Shown here: positions 9,001 through 17,359 of the stretch, piece by piece
Layout: each line of letters opens with the position of its first letter
Numbering within the stretch: position 1 is the first letter of the stretch
NCBI GenBank assembly: GCA_039819545.1
Contig: JBCBRS010000003.1
Coordinates: forward strand, 62,001-126,000
Reading direction: 5' to 3'
Source of the DNA: CALLPQ01 sp039819545
GTDB lineage: Bacteria > Pseudomonadota > Alphaproteobacteria > Caulobacterales > Parvularculaceae
Length of the DNA: 64,000 nt
Notes under the pieces: model-generated
Database searches by the model: none
What the model was told of the DNA's origin: nothing
Seen by the model: only the letters and a program-made list of their open reading frames with translations
Program-made: the position numbers and the translations under genes

Positions 9001-9783
9001 ATGGCAGGCACGGGCGACAGCAACTATCCCCCCAATGACGGGCAAAACCATACCGACGATGATCTGACAACGGATGAAGCCCTGTTTGATAAGGCGGCGG
9101 CAGATGAAACGGGCGAGGACGGTGACGACATGTTTGGCATAGGCGACGATCGCGACAGCGCAAAAGCCGATAGCGAGCTTATTGCGTTGATCGACGAAAA
9201 AGATGCCCAGATTGCGGAGCTGAATGACCGGTTCTTACGACTGGCCGCCGAATTGGAAAACGCCCGGCGCCGGGCTGAGAAAGAAAAGTCAGACGCCGGC
9301 AAATATGCGATTGCCGAGCTGGCGCGTGATCTCGTGGCGGTGGCGGATAATTTCGACCGCGCCTTGCGGTTTTTGCCCGATGATGTAGCCGACATTAAAC
9401 CGGATGCGATACCCGGCCTCGTTACTGGCCTGCGCATGACAGAAAAAGAGCTCCTGACGGTTCTGGAGCGCTACCGCATTATTCGCGTCTTTCCGGAAGG
9501 CGAGCGATTTGACCCCAACCTGCACCAGGCGGTGGCGCAGGTGCCGGGCAAGGGCATCCCGCAGGGGTTCGTTGTTGATGTGGCACAACCGGGCTTTACA
9601 ATTGGCGATCGTGTCCTGCGCGCGGCCATGGTTACCGTTTCGCTTGGCGGCGGCGCTGAGGAAAAACCTGCGGCAACGCAGTCCGCTGACCATGACGCGG
9701 CTCCGTCGCCTGCAGATGATCCCGCCACTGACGGTATCGACCAGGAGAGCGATGCCGGTCAGATTTTCGACACCAAAGCCTGA
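9001..9783 (+). CDS. grpE: Nucleotide exchange factor GrpE
   Basis: 260 aa, with AAGGA before the ATG at 9001. The first ~55 residues are acidic and probably disordered. A long coiled coil follows (LIDEKDAQIAELNDRFLRLAAELENARRRA). Then comes the four-helix and beta-wing domain (AIAELARDLVAVADNFDRAL, RFDPNLHQAVAQVPG, VAQPGFTIGDRVLRAAMVTVS). GrpE releases ADP from DnaK. The C-terminal ~45 residues are another acidic, low-complexity tail. It is 140 bp after hrcA. dnaKJ is not in the window. Confidence 0.96.
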   Translation: MAGTGDSNYPPNDGQNHTDDDLTTDEALFDKAAADETGEDGDDMFGIGDDRDSAKADSELIALIDEKDAQIAELNDRFLRLAAELENARRRAEKEKSDAGKYAIAELARDLVAVADNFDRALRFLPDDVADIKPDAIPGLVTGLRMTEKELLTVLERYRIIRVFPEGERFDPNLHQAVAQVPGKGIPQGFVVDVAQPGFTIGDRVLRAAMVTVSLGGGAEEKPAATQSADHDAAPSPADDPATDGIDQESDAGQIFDTKA

Positions 9784-9792
9784 TCTGCACCG

Positions 9793-10662
9793 GTGCTTGA
9801 TCGCCTTTTCCTGAGCGTTGGGGCCATGAAGGCCGGCACAACCTGGCTTCACCAAAACCTCGCCGGCCACCCCGCGATCTATTTTTCACCCGAAAAAGAA
9901 ATCCATTATTTCGCTGATCCGGCGGCGCAGAGCTATATGTCTCTCAGCCACCGCACCGACCGGTACCAGCGCGTTGTGCGCAACCTGAAGCCAGAGCGCC
10001 TCAACGCCCATGTGCAACGCAATCTTGCCTGGTACGCCAGTCATTATCTGGCACCCACCGTAGATGATAAATGGTATACGGATTTGTTCGCTGCGCGCAG
10101 CACGATAAAGCCATCGGCCCGCTATGTGGCCGATTTCAGCAATCTTTATATGACCCTTGATGGAGCCGGGTGGAGCCATGTGCGCAGCCTCGCGAAAACC
10201 GTGCGTGCAATCTACACCATGCGGCACCCGGCCAAACGGTTATGGAGCCAGCTCAAATTCTCCTACGAATTTGCAGGCCGCGGCGATGAGCTTCACACGA
10301 TTGACGAAGACGCCCTCACCAGCTTTTTGAAAGATGAGGGTAATCGCCAGCATGCCGATTATGCAGGCGCTATCACACGGCTACGCACCCACCTGGCGCC
10401 GGAGGAAATTGGCTTTTTCTTTTTTGAGGATGTGCGAGAAAAACCACTCGACACCTTGCGCGCCATTGAGACCTTCCTGGATATTAAAGCCCATGCCTAC
10501 CGGGAAGATCGGTTTGGCAAAACGGTCAACCCGTCGACCAGCATGGCGGTCCCGCCCGCCTTTGCCGAAGGCGCAGAAACCATCAGAGCCGACCAGGTCA
10601 CAAAACTCACCAAACTCGGCTTTACGGTACCGGATAGTTGGCACACGCCGTTTCTGAAATAA
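9793..10662 (+). CDS. Sulfotransferase domain protein
   Basis: 289 aa with a GTG start 10 bp after the grpE stop. The PAPS-binding loop is at residues 9-18 (VGAMKAGTTWL, 5'-phosphosulfate site). A second block near residue 140 (YTMRHPAKRLWSQLKFSYEF) matches the 3'-phosphate site, with Arg and Ser in the expected order. FFFEDV near residue 212 and a C-terminal NPSTS segment also fit the heparan-sulfate N-sulfotransferase-like fold. It would transfer sulfate from PAPS to a hydroxyl or amine of an unknown acceptor, perhaps a glycan or lipid. No PAPS biosynthesis gene is nearby. Likely read through from grpE. Confidence 0.8.
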   Translation: MLDRLFLSVGAMKAGTTWLHQNLAGHPAIYFSPEKEIHYFADPAAQSYMSLSHRTDRYQRVVRNLKPERLNAHVQRNLAWYASHYLAPTVDDKWYTDLFAARSTIKPSARYVADFSNLYMTLDGAGWSHVRSLAKTVRAIYTMRHPAKRLWSQLKFSYEFAGRGDELHTIDEDALTSFLKDEGNRQHADYAGAITRLRTHLAPEEIGFFFFEDVREKPLDTLRAIETFLDIKAHAYREDRFGKTVNPSTSMAVPPAFAEGAETIRADQVTKLTKLGFTVPDSWHTPFLK

Positions 10663-10669
10663 GCTCCAG

Positions 10670-11293
10670 CTACTGGCGCACAAATTCCGCCTCAATCTCT
10701 ATCGCCACATCGTCGGTAATCAGACCGCTGAACTTCGAGATACCGAAGTCTGTACGGTCAAAGGTACCGGTGGCCGAAAACCCGACCACGTAAGCCCCGC
10801 GCAAGAGGTCACGGGCGCCGCCATTGAAGGTGACGGCAAGACGGATGGGGCGGGTCTCGCCTTTCAAGGTCAGGTCGCCGGTCATCACGCCTGTGGTGTC
10901 ACCGGTCACGGCAATCTCCCGGGAGACAAAACGCGCTTGCGGGAACTGCCCAGCATCGAACCAGTCGGGACCCATCAGCGTGTCAGCAAAATCATCATTG
11001 GCGATATCAAGGCTGGTCATATCGATGATCGCCTCGACGTCAGCGCGTTCCGGGTTTTTGCTGTCAAAATCGAGTGTGGCGTCAATCCGCTCGAACCGGC
11101 CCACATAGGTGGAGAAGCCCAAATGATCGATTTTGAACAGGACCGATGCGTGGGCGGGATCGAGCGCATAGGTGCCCTTGCGCAAGGCGCTTGCGTCCTC
11201 GCTTACCCGCGGGGCGGCGACGGATGCACAACCAGCCAGCAGGACGATAAAAAGCGAAACGATCAGGGAAGAAAAAAGAGGTCGTGTAAGCAC
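10670..11293 (-). CDS. YceI family lipoprotein
   Basis: 207 aa from the GTG at 11291-11293, which has AGGAG at ideal spacing and puts a lipoprotein signal at the very N-terminus (hydrophobic stretch ending LLAGC, Cys lipidated). The mature part is a YceI lipocalin-like barrel: YALDPAHASVLFKIDHLGFSTYVGRF, then TSLDIAND, PQARFVSREI, GDLTLKGETRPIRLAVTFN, DRTDFGISKF. YceI proteins bind polyisoprenoid-type lipids in the periplasm. Here the Cys suggests membrane anchoring. Convergent with the sulfotransferase gene, divergent from bfd with a Fur-type box between them, so it may be iron-regulated. Confidence 0.85.
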   Translation of the reverse strand: MLTRPLFSSLIVSLFIVLLAGCASVAAPRVSEDASALRKGTYALDPAHASVLFKIDHLGFSTYVGRFERIDATLDFDSKNPERADVEAIIDMTSLDIANDDFADTLMGPDWFDAGQFPQARFVSREIAVTGDTTGVMTGDLTLKGETRPIRLAVTFNGGARDLLRGAYVVGFSATGTFDRTDFGISKFSGLITDDVAIEIEAEFVRQ

Positions 11294-11417
11294 GATCAAA
11301 CTCCTCGCAATGCAAATAGGCGCTTTCAATTTCACCGTAACGGTAGAAGTGGCAAAACAGCCAGCCTCTTTTTCTTCTCGCGTCGCCAAAAATGCCCCAA
11401 TACCGGCAAAATCGTAT

Positions 11418-11432
11418 TGACAATCATTCTCA
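11418..11432. promoter_or_regulatory. candidate Fur box upstream of bfd-bfr
   Basis: TGACAATCATTCTCA matches 12 of 14 fixed positions of the 7-1-7 Fur consensus TGATAAT-N-ATTATCA. It overlaps a good -35 element (TTGACA at 11417-11422) with a plausible -10 (CATATT) 16 bp further on, about 60 bp before bfd. Binding at this position would block transcription of bfd-bfr and could also affect the divergent YceI gene. Direct Fur repression of iron storage genes would be opposite to the E. coli bfr pattern, and Irr or Mur could be the real regulator. Confidence 0.55.
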
Positions 11433-11498
11433 ATTTGCCATATTGCGATTTATTCTCAGTAGCGCTTTGATGCGCGCCCTTTGCGAAAGTCGTCGCCA

Positions 11499-11693
11499 AT
11501 GTATGTGTGTCTGTGCAACGCGATTAACGACAAAACCATGACTGCGGCCATCTCCGAGGAGACGCGTCATGTGAAGGATGTCTTTCGTGCCTGTGGCCAC
11601 AAGCCGCAATGCGGGAAATGCCTCTCAGCAGTTGCCACTATGATCGCGGAAACCAAGACTGACGCGGGCGCCATGAAACTTGCCGCCGAATAA
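11499..11693 (+). CDS. bfd: Bacterioferritin-associated [2Fe-2S] ferredoxin
   Basis: 64 aa. Bfd passes electrons to bacterioferritin to release stored iron. The four cluster cysteines are present in the BFD-like pattern: MYVCLCNAI at the N-terminus, then RACGHKPQCGKC near residues 28-39. The ATG at 11499 is chosen because MYVCLC is the canonical N-terminus; an in-frame upstream start would add six residues. It is followed 136 bp later by bfr on the same strand, and a Fur-type box lies upstream. Confidence 0.92.
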   Translation: MYVCLCNAINDKTMTAAISEETRHVKDVFRACGHKPQCGKCLSAVATMIAETKTDAGAMKLAAE

Positions 11694-11829
11694 AACGCCC
11701 AGTTGCGAGCGAGAGTGCAAAGCGCTCGCAAAGATAGTTCTTGTACAAATCGTTTGAATACGCGATAGCGCATTATCGGGGCGAGCAGCATGTCCGCTCC
11801 GATGGTTATTCGTGTATGAGGAGCGGTCC

Positions 11830-12309
11830 ATGAAGGGCGATAAGGACGTAATCGATTATTTGAACAAGGCGTTGAAGCTGGAGTTGACCACGGTCAACCA
11901 GTACTTTTTGCACGCTCGGATTTACAAAGATTGGGGCCTGAAGCGGCTGGCCAAAATCGAATATGATGAATCCATTGATGAAATGAAGCATGCGGATCAA
12001 TTGATTGAACGGATTCTGTTTCTTGATGGGCTGCCCAATGTTCAGGATCTCGACAAGGTGATGATCGGCGAGACCGTCAAAGAGATTTTAGAATGCGACC
12101 TGAAGGCAGAGCACCGCGCCCACCCGCTGTATAAAGAGGCCGTTGCTTATTGCGAAAAGGTCAATGACTTTGTGAGCCGGGAAATCTTTGTGCGCATCCT
12201 CGAGTCCGAAGAAGAGCATATCGATTTTCTGGAGACGGAGCTTTCGCTGCTCGAAAAAGTTGGTGAGCAGAACTATATCCAAACCCAGATCAAGGAAGAC
12301 GAGGGTTAA
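11830..12309 (+). CDS. bfr: Bacterioferritin
   Basis: 159 aa from the ATG at 11830, preceded by GAGGAG. All landmarks of a haem-containing 24-mer ferritin are visible: the ferroxidase ligands Glu near 18 (LKLELTTVNQYF), Glu and His in YDESIDEMKHADQLIERILFL (with Met52 as haem ligand), Glu near 94 (CDLKAEHRA), and Glu-x-x-His near 127 (ESEEEHIDFLE). It oxidises and stores iron and protects against oxidative damage. Paired with bfd upstream. Confidence 0.97.
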   Translation: MKGDKDVIDYLNKALKLELTTVNQYFLHARIYKDWGLKRLAKIEYDESIDEMKHADQLIERILFLDGLPNVQDLDKVMIGETVKEILECDLKAEHRAHPLYKEAVAYCEKVNDFVSREIFVRILESEEEHIDFLETELSLLEKVGEQNYIQTQIKEDEG

Positions 12310-12315
12310 AAAACG

Positions 12316-12732
12316 GTGCGGTCGGCGACACCTTTGCGCTTGTTGACGGCCTATCCGGTGCCCATGGGCATTGTTGTCGCCGCACTCTTGTTGCCGGCGC
12401 ATTTTATCTTGCCGCGCCCATACTCGGTTTTGTTCGCGGCAGTGACCCTTGTGGTGATTGCCGCGATTTACCTGGCCTTTGCCTTGCGTGATGGTCGCAG
12501 ACAAGCATGGGCGGCGGAATGCAGCGGCTTCGCACTTTATGCCCTGGCGGCTCTTGTGGGCATTAGTGGCTTTCCTTTCGTAATCCCGCTTGCCATCATG
12601 GCCCATGCGGGATGGGATCTTCTTCACCACAATGGACGGTTTGGCGCTACGATACCGTCCTGGTACGCCCCATTCTGCGCAACGGTCGATATACTTGCCG
12701 GCGGCGCGTTATTATTTTTGTTCGTTACCTGA
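12316..12732 (+). CDS. Small membrane protein of unknown function
   Basis: 138 aa with a GTG start 6 bp after bfr. Four hydrophobic segments (about residues 18-32, 36-56, 70-92 and 115-137) are joined by short loops. A HAGWDLLHHN motif lies near residue 97, and its His and Trp/Asp residues could bind a cofactor or metal. The motif resembles small four-helix families such as DUF6010, but I cannot assign it firmly. Its spacing suggests cotranscription with bfr. Confidence 0.55.
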   Translation: MRSATPLRLLTAYPVPMGIVVAALLLPAHFILPRPYSVLFAAVTLVVIAAIYLAFALRDGRRQAWAAECSGFALYALAALVGISGFPFVIPLAIMAHAGWDLLHHNGRFGATIPSWYAPFCATVDILAGGALLFLFVT

Positions 12733-12909
12733 CTGCCATGGCGATGATTTGTGATGACGTTACTAATATCAGAGGCGTTGGATTGATGGATCAAGGACAC
12801 CGCCAGCCACGGTAAACCGCCGAAGCGCTTCCACAAGCACCCCCCAGGCACCCAACAGGCACCCAAGCGCCTTTTCCAATCCAACACCGGAAAATCACCC
12901 TTGAAGTGA

Positions 12910-13065
12910 CTGAATGCCCTGACTTGCGTCATCACTGGCGCCGCACACGGGTTTGGCTATGCCATTGCCAAACGCTTTGGCGCCGCCGGCGCCCATATGA
13001 CCGGCGCGGAAATTACCATTGATGGCGGCCTTCTCGCCGGCTCCGCTGCCAGCCCGGGGACTTGA
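12910..13065 (+). pseudogene. Short-chain dehydrogenase remnant with central part deleted
   Basis: One open frame encodes the first strand and NAD-binding loop of an SDR (LTCVITGAAHGFGYAIAKRF, with the TGxxxGxG-type motif). After GAAGAH it runs straight into a typical SDR C-terminus (MTGAEITIDGGLLAGS, then stop). About 190-200 residues that carry the rest of the Rossmann fold and the Ser-Tyr-Lys site are missing, so it cannot be a working enzyme. No ATG opens the frame (CTG AAT GCC; a stop codon lies two codons earlier). The junction lies in repeated GGCGCC/GCCGGC words, which could have promoted the deletion. The 175 bp before it hold nothing recognisable except a short direct repeat (CAGGCACCCA twice). 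Confidence 0.75.
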
Positions 13066-13159
13066 TCCGCGTCCTTCTGCCTTGCCGCTGCGTTGCCATG
13101 CCCCCGGGAACCGCCTAAACGAGGGGTTTTGGTGACCACGGGCAAAGGACGCAAACCCC

Positions 13160-14503
13160 ATGAAGACTGATCAGGCCGAAGCGGTACTTTCAACCGTGCT
13201 TGACTATGCCAAGGCCGCCGGGGCCGAGGGCGCCGATGCGATGGTTTATTCTTCGGTATCGAGCGGGGTCACCTGGCGTCTTGGCAAGCTGGAGGAAATT
13301 GACCGGTCGGAAGGGCGCGACCTTGGACTGCGGGTGCTTATGGGCAATCGTCAGGCGTGCGTCTCCACCAATGATTTTTCCTCAGCAATGCTAAAAGACC
13401 TGGCCGAACGCTGTGTGGATATGGCGCGGACCGCGCCCCCGGACCCGTGGTGCGGCCTTGCCCCGGCCGACCGGCTTGCCACCGCACCGTTCGAAGACAT
13501 TGATATGGGTGATTTCGCTGAACCCGATACGCAGCAACTGAAGGAGCTCGCCGCGACCTGCGAAGCCAGCGCCCTCAATGTCGAGGGCGTCAGTAATTCC
13601 AGCGGGGCGAGTGCGAGCTACGGCGAGGGGCAATCCTGGTTCGCAACGACATCCGGTTTTTTGGGCAGCAGCGCCGGGTCTTACCATTCCCTATCCGTAA
13701 GTGTTCTTGCCCAGGACGATAGCGGTATGGAAACCGACTATGACTATGACAGCCGTACCCACAGCACGGATATGCGCAGCGCCGACGCCATAGGCGCGCG
13801 AGCCGGTGCACGCACCGTGGCCCGGCTTTCCCCGCGCAAAATCAAAAGCCAGACGGCCCCGGTACTCTTTGACAAGAGGCTTTCAGCCTCGCTGCTTGGT
13901 CATCTTGCCGGCGCCATTAACGGATCGGCCATTGCCCGGGGCGTGAGCTTTCTAAAGGATAAACTTGGTACACAAATTTTTCCAAAAAACGTGATGGTTA
14001 CCGATGACCCGCACCTGCCCCGGCGCATGGGCTCACGCGCTTTTGACGGCGAAGGCGTGGCGAACGGACCGCTGGACATTATCGACAAGGGCATCTTGAC
14101 AACATGGCTCTTGAATGCAGCTCATGCGCGCCAACTTGATTTGGTCCCCAATGGCAGGGCAAGCCGCGGCACGGGTGGCCCGCCAGGGGCAAGCACAACA
14201 AACCTGACCATGGCACCGGGCACCCACAGCTTTGATGATCTCGTTCGCGAAGCAGGCACCGGTCTTTTGATGACCGACATGTTTGGGCCGCAGGTAAATA
14301 GCAACACCGGCGATTACTCCGTAGGCTGTTCAGGCTTTTGGATTGACAAGGGCGAGGTCACCCACCCGGTCAGCGAAATCACCATTGCGGGCAACATTCT
14401 GGAGATGTATGCCAGCCTGGTGCCCGCCAATGACCTGGAATTTCGGGGGTCAACGAACGCGCCAAGCCTCTTGATCCCGGCCATGACAATTGCGGGCGAT
14501 TAG
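13160..14503 (+). CDS. pmbA: TldE/PmbA family metallopeptidase regulator subunit
   Basis: 447 aa. PmbA (TldE) pairs with TldD to form a heterodimeric protease that matures small peptides and degrades CcdA. It lacks the catalytic HExxxH of TldD, as expected for this subunit. Motifs: GVTWRLGKLEEIDRSEGRDL near residue 37, VLMGNRQACVSTND, APVLFDKRLSASLLGHLAGA near 235, ARGVSFLKDKLGTQI, and MFGPQVNSNTGDYSVGCSG with the closing ISEITIAGN-type block. tldD is not in the window. In related genomes pmbA is followed by a cysQ-like phosphatase and a DUF4170 gene; here cysQ is missing. Confidence 0.92.
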   Translation: MKTDQAEAVLSTVLDYAKAAGAEGADAMVYSSVSSGVTWRLGKLEEIDRSEGRDLGLRVLMGNRQACVSTNDFSSAMLKDLAERCVDMARTAPPDPWCGLAPADRLATAPFEDIDMGDFAEPDTQQLKELAATCEASALNVEGVSNSSGASASYGEGQSWFATTSGFLGSSAGSYHSLSVSVLAQDDSGMETDYDYDSRTHSTDMRSADAIGARAGARTVARLSPRKIKSQTAPVLFDKRLSASLLGHLAGAINGSAIARGVSFLKDKLGTQIFPKNVMVTDDPHLPRRMGSRAFDGEGVANGPLDIIDKGILTTWLLNAAHARQLDLVPNGRASRGTGGPPGASTTNLTMAPGTHSFDDLVREAGTGLLMTDMFGPQVNSNTGDYSVGCSGFWIDKGEVTHPVSEITIAGNILEMYASLVPANDLEFRGSTNAPSLLIPAMTIAGD

Positions 14504-14532
14504 CATTTTTACGTGCCGGAAGGACTGGAAGC

Positions 14533-14763
14533 ATGGATAAGCAACTCCTCCACCTCGTGTTTGGTGGTGAGCTGGACAATCTTGAAGAGGTGCGCTTTCG
14601 CGATCTCGACAAACTTGATGTGGTGGGCATCTACCCTAACTATGCCGAGGCAGAAAAAGCCTGGCGGTCAAAAGCGCACTCGACGGTGGATAACGCCCAT
14701 ATGCGCTATTTCATCGTCCACATGCACAAGCTGCTTGATCCCGATGGTGACGGCAAGTTCTAG
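14533..14763 (+). CDS. DUF4170 domain protein
   Basis: 76 aa with AAGGA before the ATG. The whole protein is the domain: QLLHLVFGGELDNLEEVRF, LDVVGIYPNYAEAEKAWRSK, TVDNAHMRYFIVHMHKLLDP. It is a short alphaproteobacterial protein of unknown function that regularly sits at the head of the Kdo/lipid A gene cluster, which fits here (waaA and lpxK are 4-5 kb downstream). The C-terminal DPDGDGKF looks like half an EF-hand loop, but one half-site is not evidence for calcium binding. Confidence 0.85.
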   Translation: MDKQLLHLVFGGELDNLEEVRFRDLDKLDVVGIYPNYAEAEKAWRSKAHSTVDNAHMRYFIVHMHKLLDPDGDGKF

Positions 14764-14775
14764 GCACGCACCGTC

Positions 14776-15474
14776 ATGGGCCGCGCATTCAGTGACTCTG
14801 ACCTGAACTCGCCAGCGGAACGCCGCGCCGCCTGGCGGGCTCTCATGGTTGGCGACCATGGTGCCTTGCGGCTATTTTATGATAACACCCATACGGTTGA
14901 TCCCGGCCGGTTATGGCGAACCTATCAACCGTCTCCGGATCATCTGAAGCGCTGGCGTGACCGTCACCAGATCCGTACCGTGATCAATTTGCGCGGGGAA
15001 ACGCCAGCGGGCCACCATGTGCTGGAGCGCGAAGCCTGCGCCCGCCTCAACCTCACGCTTGTGAACTTCAAGGCCTACTCACGCGAAGCACCAACACCGG
15101 CGATTATTCACGGTGCACGCGCACTTTTTTCATCGATCACCTATCCGGCGATCATGCATTGTAAATCCGGCGCCGACCGCGCTGGCATGATGGCGGTTCT
15201 TTATTGCTTTTTTGAGATGGGCATGCCGCTGGACAAGGCGATGGATCACCTGTCCTGGCGGTATGGCCACATTCGCCAAGGCAAGACCGGCGTCATTGAC
15301 CACGCTTTTGACCTTTATCTGCGCCATGCGCGCGAGAAGGGCATTGCGCTTGATGACCACGACGCGTTTTTGCATTGGGTTGATCATGACTATGACCCTG
15401 CCGCGATCAAAGCGGCGTTTCTGTCTACCTGGTGGGGCCGGTTTTTGACCGACCGGGTGCTTAACCGCGAATAG
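14776..15474 (+). CDS. Tyrosine/dual-specificity phosphatase-like protein
   Basis: 232 aa. The P-loop HCKSGADRAGM near residue 128 fits the HCx5R signature, and a conserved general-acid region (NFKAYSREAPTP) lies before it. INLRGE near residue 71 is also typical of bacterial tensin-type phosphatases (COG2365). LWRTYQPSPDHLKRW at the N-terminus fits this family, where a WR(S/T)xQP block precedes the domain. It could act on phosphotyrosine, phosphoinositide or a lipid phosphate. Its position between DUF4170 and the lipid A genes suggests envelope work, but that is inference. Its last 14 bp overlap the end of the convergent ABC exporter gene. Confidence 0.8.
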   Translation: MGRAFSDSDLNSPAERRAAWRALMVGDHGALRLFYDNTHTVDPGRLWRTYQPSPDHLKRWRDRHQIRTVINLRGETPAGHHVLEREACARLNLTLVNFKAYSREAPTPAIIHGARALFSSITYPAIMHCKSGADRAGMMAVLYCFFEMGMPLDKAMDHLSWRYGHIRQGKTGVIDHAFDLYLRHAREKGIALDDHDAFLHWVDHDYDPAAIKAAFLSTWWGRFLTDRVLNRE

Positions 15475-17359
15475 GGCTTACCGCTTCAGCGCTTTGCCTC
15501 TGGAGAAAGTCTGCATAGGGTCCATTTTGCCCCCTGAGGTCCTGATGGGTACCCTGTTCGACAATGCGCCCACCATCCATGACCAGGATCAGATCGGCAT
15601 CCTGAATGGTGCTGAGCCGGTGGGCTACGATTACCGTTGTGCGTCCGTGGGTCAACCGGGTGAGCGCGTCTTTCACCGCATCCTCTGAGGCAGCATCAAG
15701 GGCAGCCGTGGGTTCATCGAGCAGCAAGATCGGCGCGTCCTTCAAAAACGCACGGGCCAGCGCAAGGCGCTGACGCTGCCCGCCCGAAAGGCTCGTCCCC
15801 GCCTCGGCAAGGCTGGTATCGTACCCTTTGCTCAGAACACGAATAAACTGGTCCGCATCGGCGTTCTGCGCCGCTTTTTCAATCGCCGAACGCGCCGCGC
15901 CTACGCGCCCAAAGCCAATATTTTCCGCAATGGTTGTCTGGAAAAGAACCGGGTCCTGACTGACAAAGGCAATCGCCTGTCGGACGCTGTCTACGGTGCA
16001 ACCGCCAAGATCCTGCCCGTCGATTTTAATCGTTCCCGCACCCGGATCATAGAGACTCAAGAGCAGGGAAAGCACGGTCGATTTCCCGGCACCCGATGCG
16101 CCGACAAGTGCCACGGTCTGTCCAGGCAATACCGAAAAGGACAGATCGGTGAGAACGCTGACGTCAGGATCACTGACGTCAGGACCATTGGCACTGGGAT
16201 CACTGGCTATAGGCTCATTGGCGTCCCCTTGCCCCTCATAGGCAAACGACACATTCTCAAACTCGATCCGGGCGTCAGTCACGGTCAGGGGTGCGGTGCC
16301 GGGCCTTGCCTCGCGACGCGGTTCGCGATCAAGAATGGCGGTCACACGGCCAAAGGCGGCCATCCCCTCCTGCACCACCGCGTAAAGCGTGGAGAGGCCC
16401 CGGGCCGGTTGCGATAGCAGGAGCAGCGCAACGATAAAGCCCGCAACACCTGGCGCATCAAGCGCACCACTTTTTATCCGCAAGCCAATGATCATAACAA
16501 CGGCGCCAATGGCAATCGTGCCAATAAAAAAAATCAGGGGCTCATTCATGGCGCGCAAAAAGCCAGCGCGCTTGAGGGTTGCGGTGCGCTGATCAAACAA
16601 ACTGCCAAGCCGAGCCCGCTGGTGGTCCTCAAGCTGGTAACTCTTGACCATGGCGGCGCCTGTAACCTGCTGGACCAGTTGCGCGGAAAGATCAGCGGTT
16701 GAGGCCTGTGCCCGCGTTGCCGCCTGACGCAGGGATTTGCCAAGCCGCGCCAGGGGCCATGCGGCAAGCGCATAAACCCCCACGATCGCCAGCAACAGAT
16801 ATCCATCGTAAAAGATCATGACACAGATCAATCCTGCGGCCTGCAAGGCATCGCGTGCGCCATTGGTCAAGCGCGTCAGGGTTTCGCGCATAATCTGAAT
16901 ATCGTTCGTGAAACGCGATGCAAGAGCGCCCGAGGCTTCGGCCCGTTGCTGGGACAGATCAAGCGTCAGAAAATGATCAAACAACCGCCCCTGAATATCG
17001 CGCAACGTATCATAGGCAGCACCAAGGCTGAGCCGCGATTGGGTATATTGCGCAATCGCATAGACAAGCCCCACCAGCGGCAACACAAAAGGGCCCCACG
17101 CAATCAGCGTATCAAGATCAGGCGACAGGAGGGAGGGGCCCGGCATTGATGTGGCCTTCACCGAGGTGTCGCCGGGCGCAAGGAGCGCGCCATTGATCGC
17201 CTCAATAATCAGGGGGATCAAACTAACCGTCACGGCAAGGATGATCATGGCCAGAAATGCCAGCGCCAGCCGCCCGGCGTAGCGCGACAGAAACTCCCGC
17301 CACAACCGAACCATCAAGGCACGGGTGGAGGGAGAGGCTTTTGAGGAAGGCGACGACAT
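15461..17359 (-). CDS. MsbA-like ABC exporter (fused membrane and ATPase domains)
   Basis: 632 aa from the ATG at 17357-17359; an in-frame GTG 39 bp upstream is possible. Six membrane helices lie in residues ~25-310, followed by an ATP-binding domain with Walker A (GASGAGKST near 416), Q-loop (FVSQDPVLFQ), signature LSGGQRQRLALARAFL near 520, Walker B ILLLDEPTAALD and H-loop VAHRL. The family flips lipid A-core or other lipids across the inner membrane. The position beside waaA, lpxK and lpxL fits MsbA. Oddity: between the first strand of the ATPase domain (FENVSFAYEG) and the LTDLSFSV strand there is an insert of about 28 residues made of a 5-residue repeat (S-D-P-D-V and variants). Confidence 0.88.
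   Translation of the reverse strand: MSSPSSKASPSTRALMVRLWREFLSRYAGRLALAFLAMIILAVTVSLIPLIIEAINGALLAPGDTSVKATSMPGPSLLSPDLDTLIAWGPFVLPLVGLVYAIAQYTQSRLSLGAAYDTLRDIQGRLFDHFLTLDLSQQRAEASGALASRFTNDIQIMRETLTRLTNGARDALQAAGLICVMIFYDGYLLLAIVGVYALAAWPLARLGKSLRQAATRAQASTADLSAQLVQQVTGAAMVKSYQLEDHQRARLGSLFDQRTATLKRAGFLRAMNEPLIFFIGTIAIGAVVMIIGLRIKSGALDAPGVAGFIVALLLLSQPARGLSTLYAVVQEGMAAFGRVTAILDREPRREARPGTAPLTVTDARIEFENVSFAYEGQGDANEPIASDPSANGPDVSDPDVSVLTDLSFSVLPGQTVALVGASGAGKSTVLSLLLSLYDPGAGTIKIDGQDLGGCTVDSVRQAIAFVSQDPVLFQTTIAENIGFGRVGAARSAIEKAAQNADADQFIRVLSKGYDTSLAEAGTSLSGGQRQRLALARAFLKDAPILLLDEPTAALDAASEDAVKDALTRLTHGRTTVIVAHRLSTIQDADLILVMDGGRIVEQGTHQDLRGQNGPYADFLQRQSAEAVSPIRG
16158..16232. repeat. 15-bp in-frame tandem repeat (five units, decaying)
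   Basis: Five consecutive 15-mers on the plus strand: CTGACGTCAGGATCA, CTGACGTCAGGACCA (14 of 15 identical), TTGGCACTGGGATCA, CTGGCTATAGGCTCA, TTGGCGTCCCCTTGC. They encode pentapeptides of the type S/N-D/G/E-P-x-A/V on the minus strand, inside the ATPase domain of the MsbA-like exporter. Units diverge in one direction, as expected of an expanding minisatellite. Confidence 0.8.
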
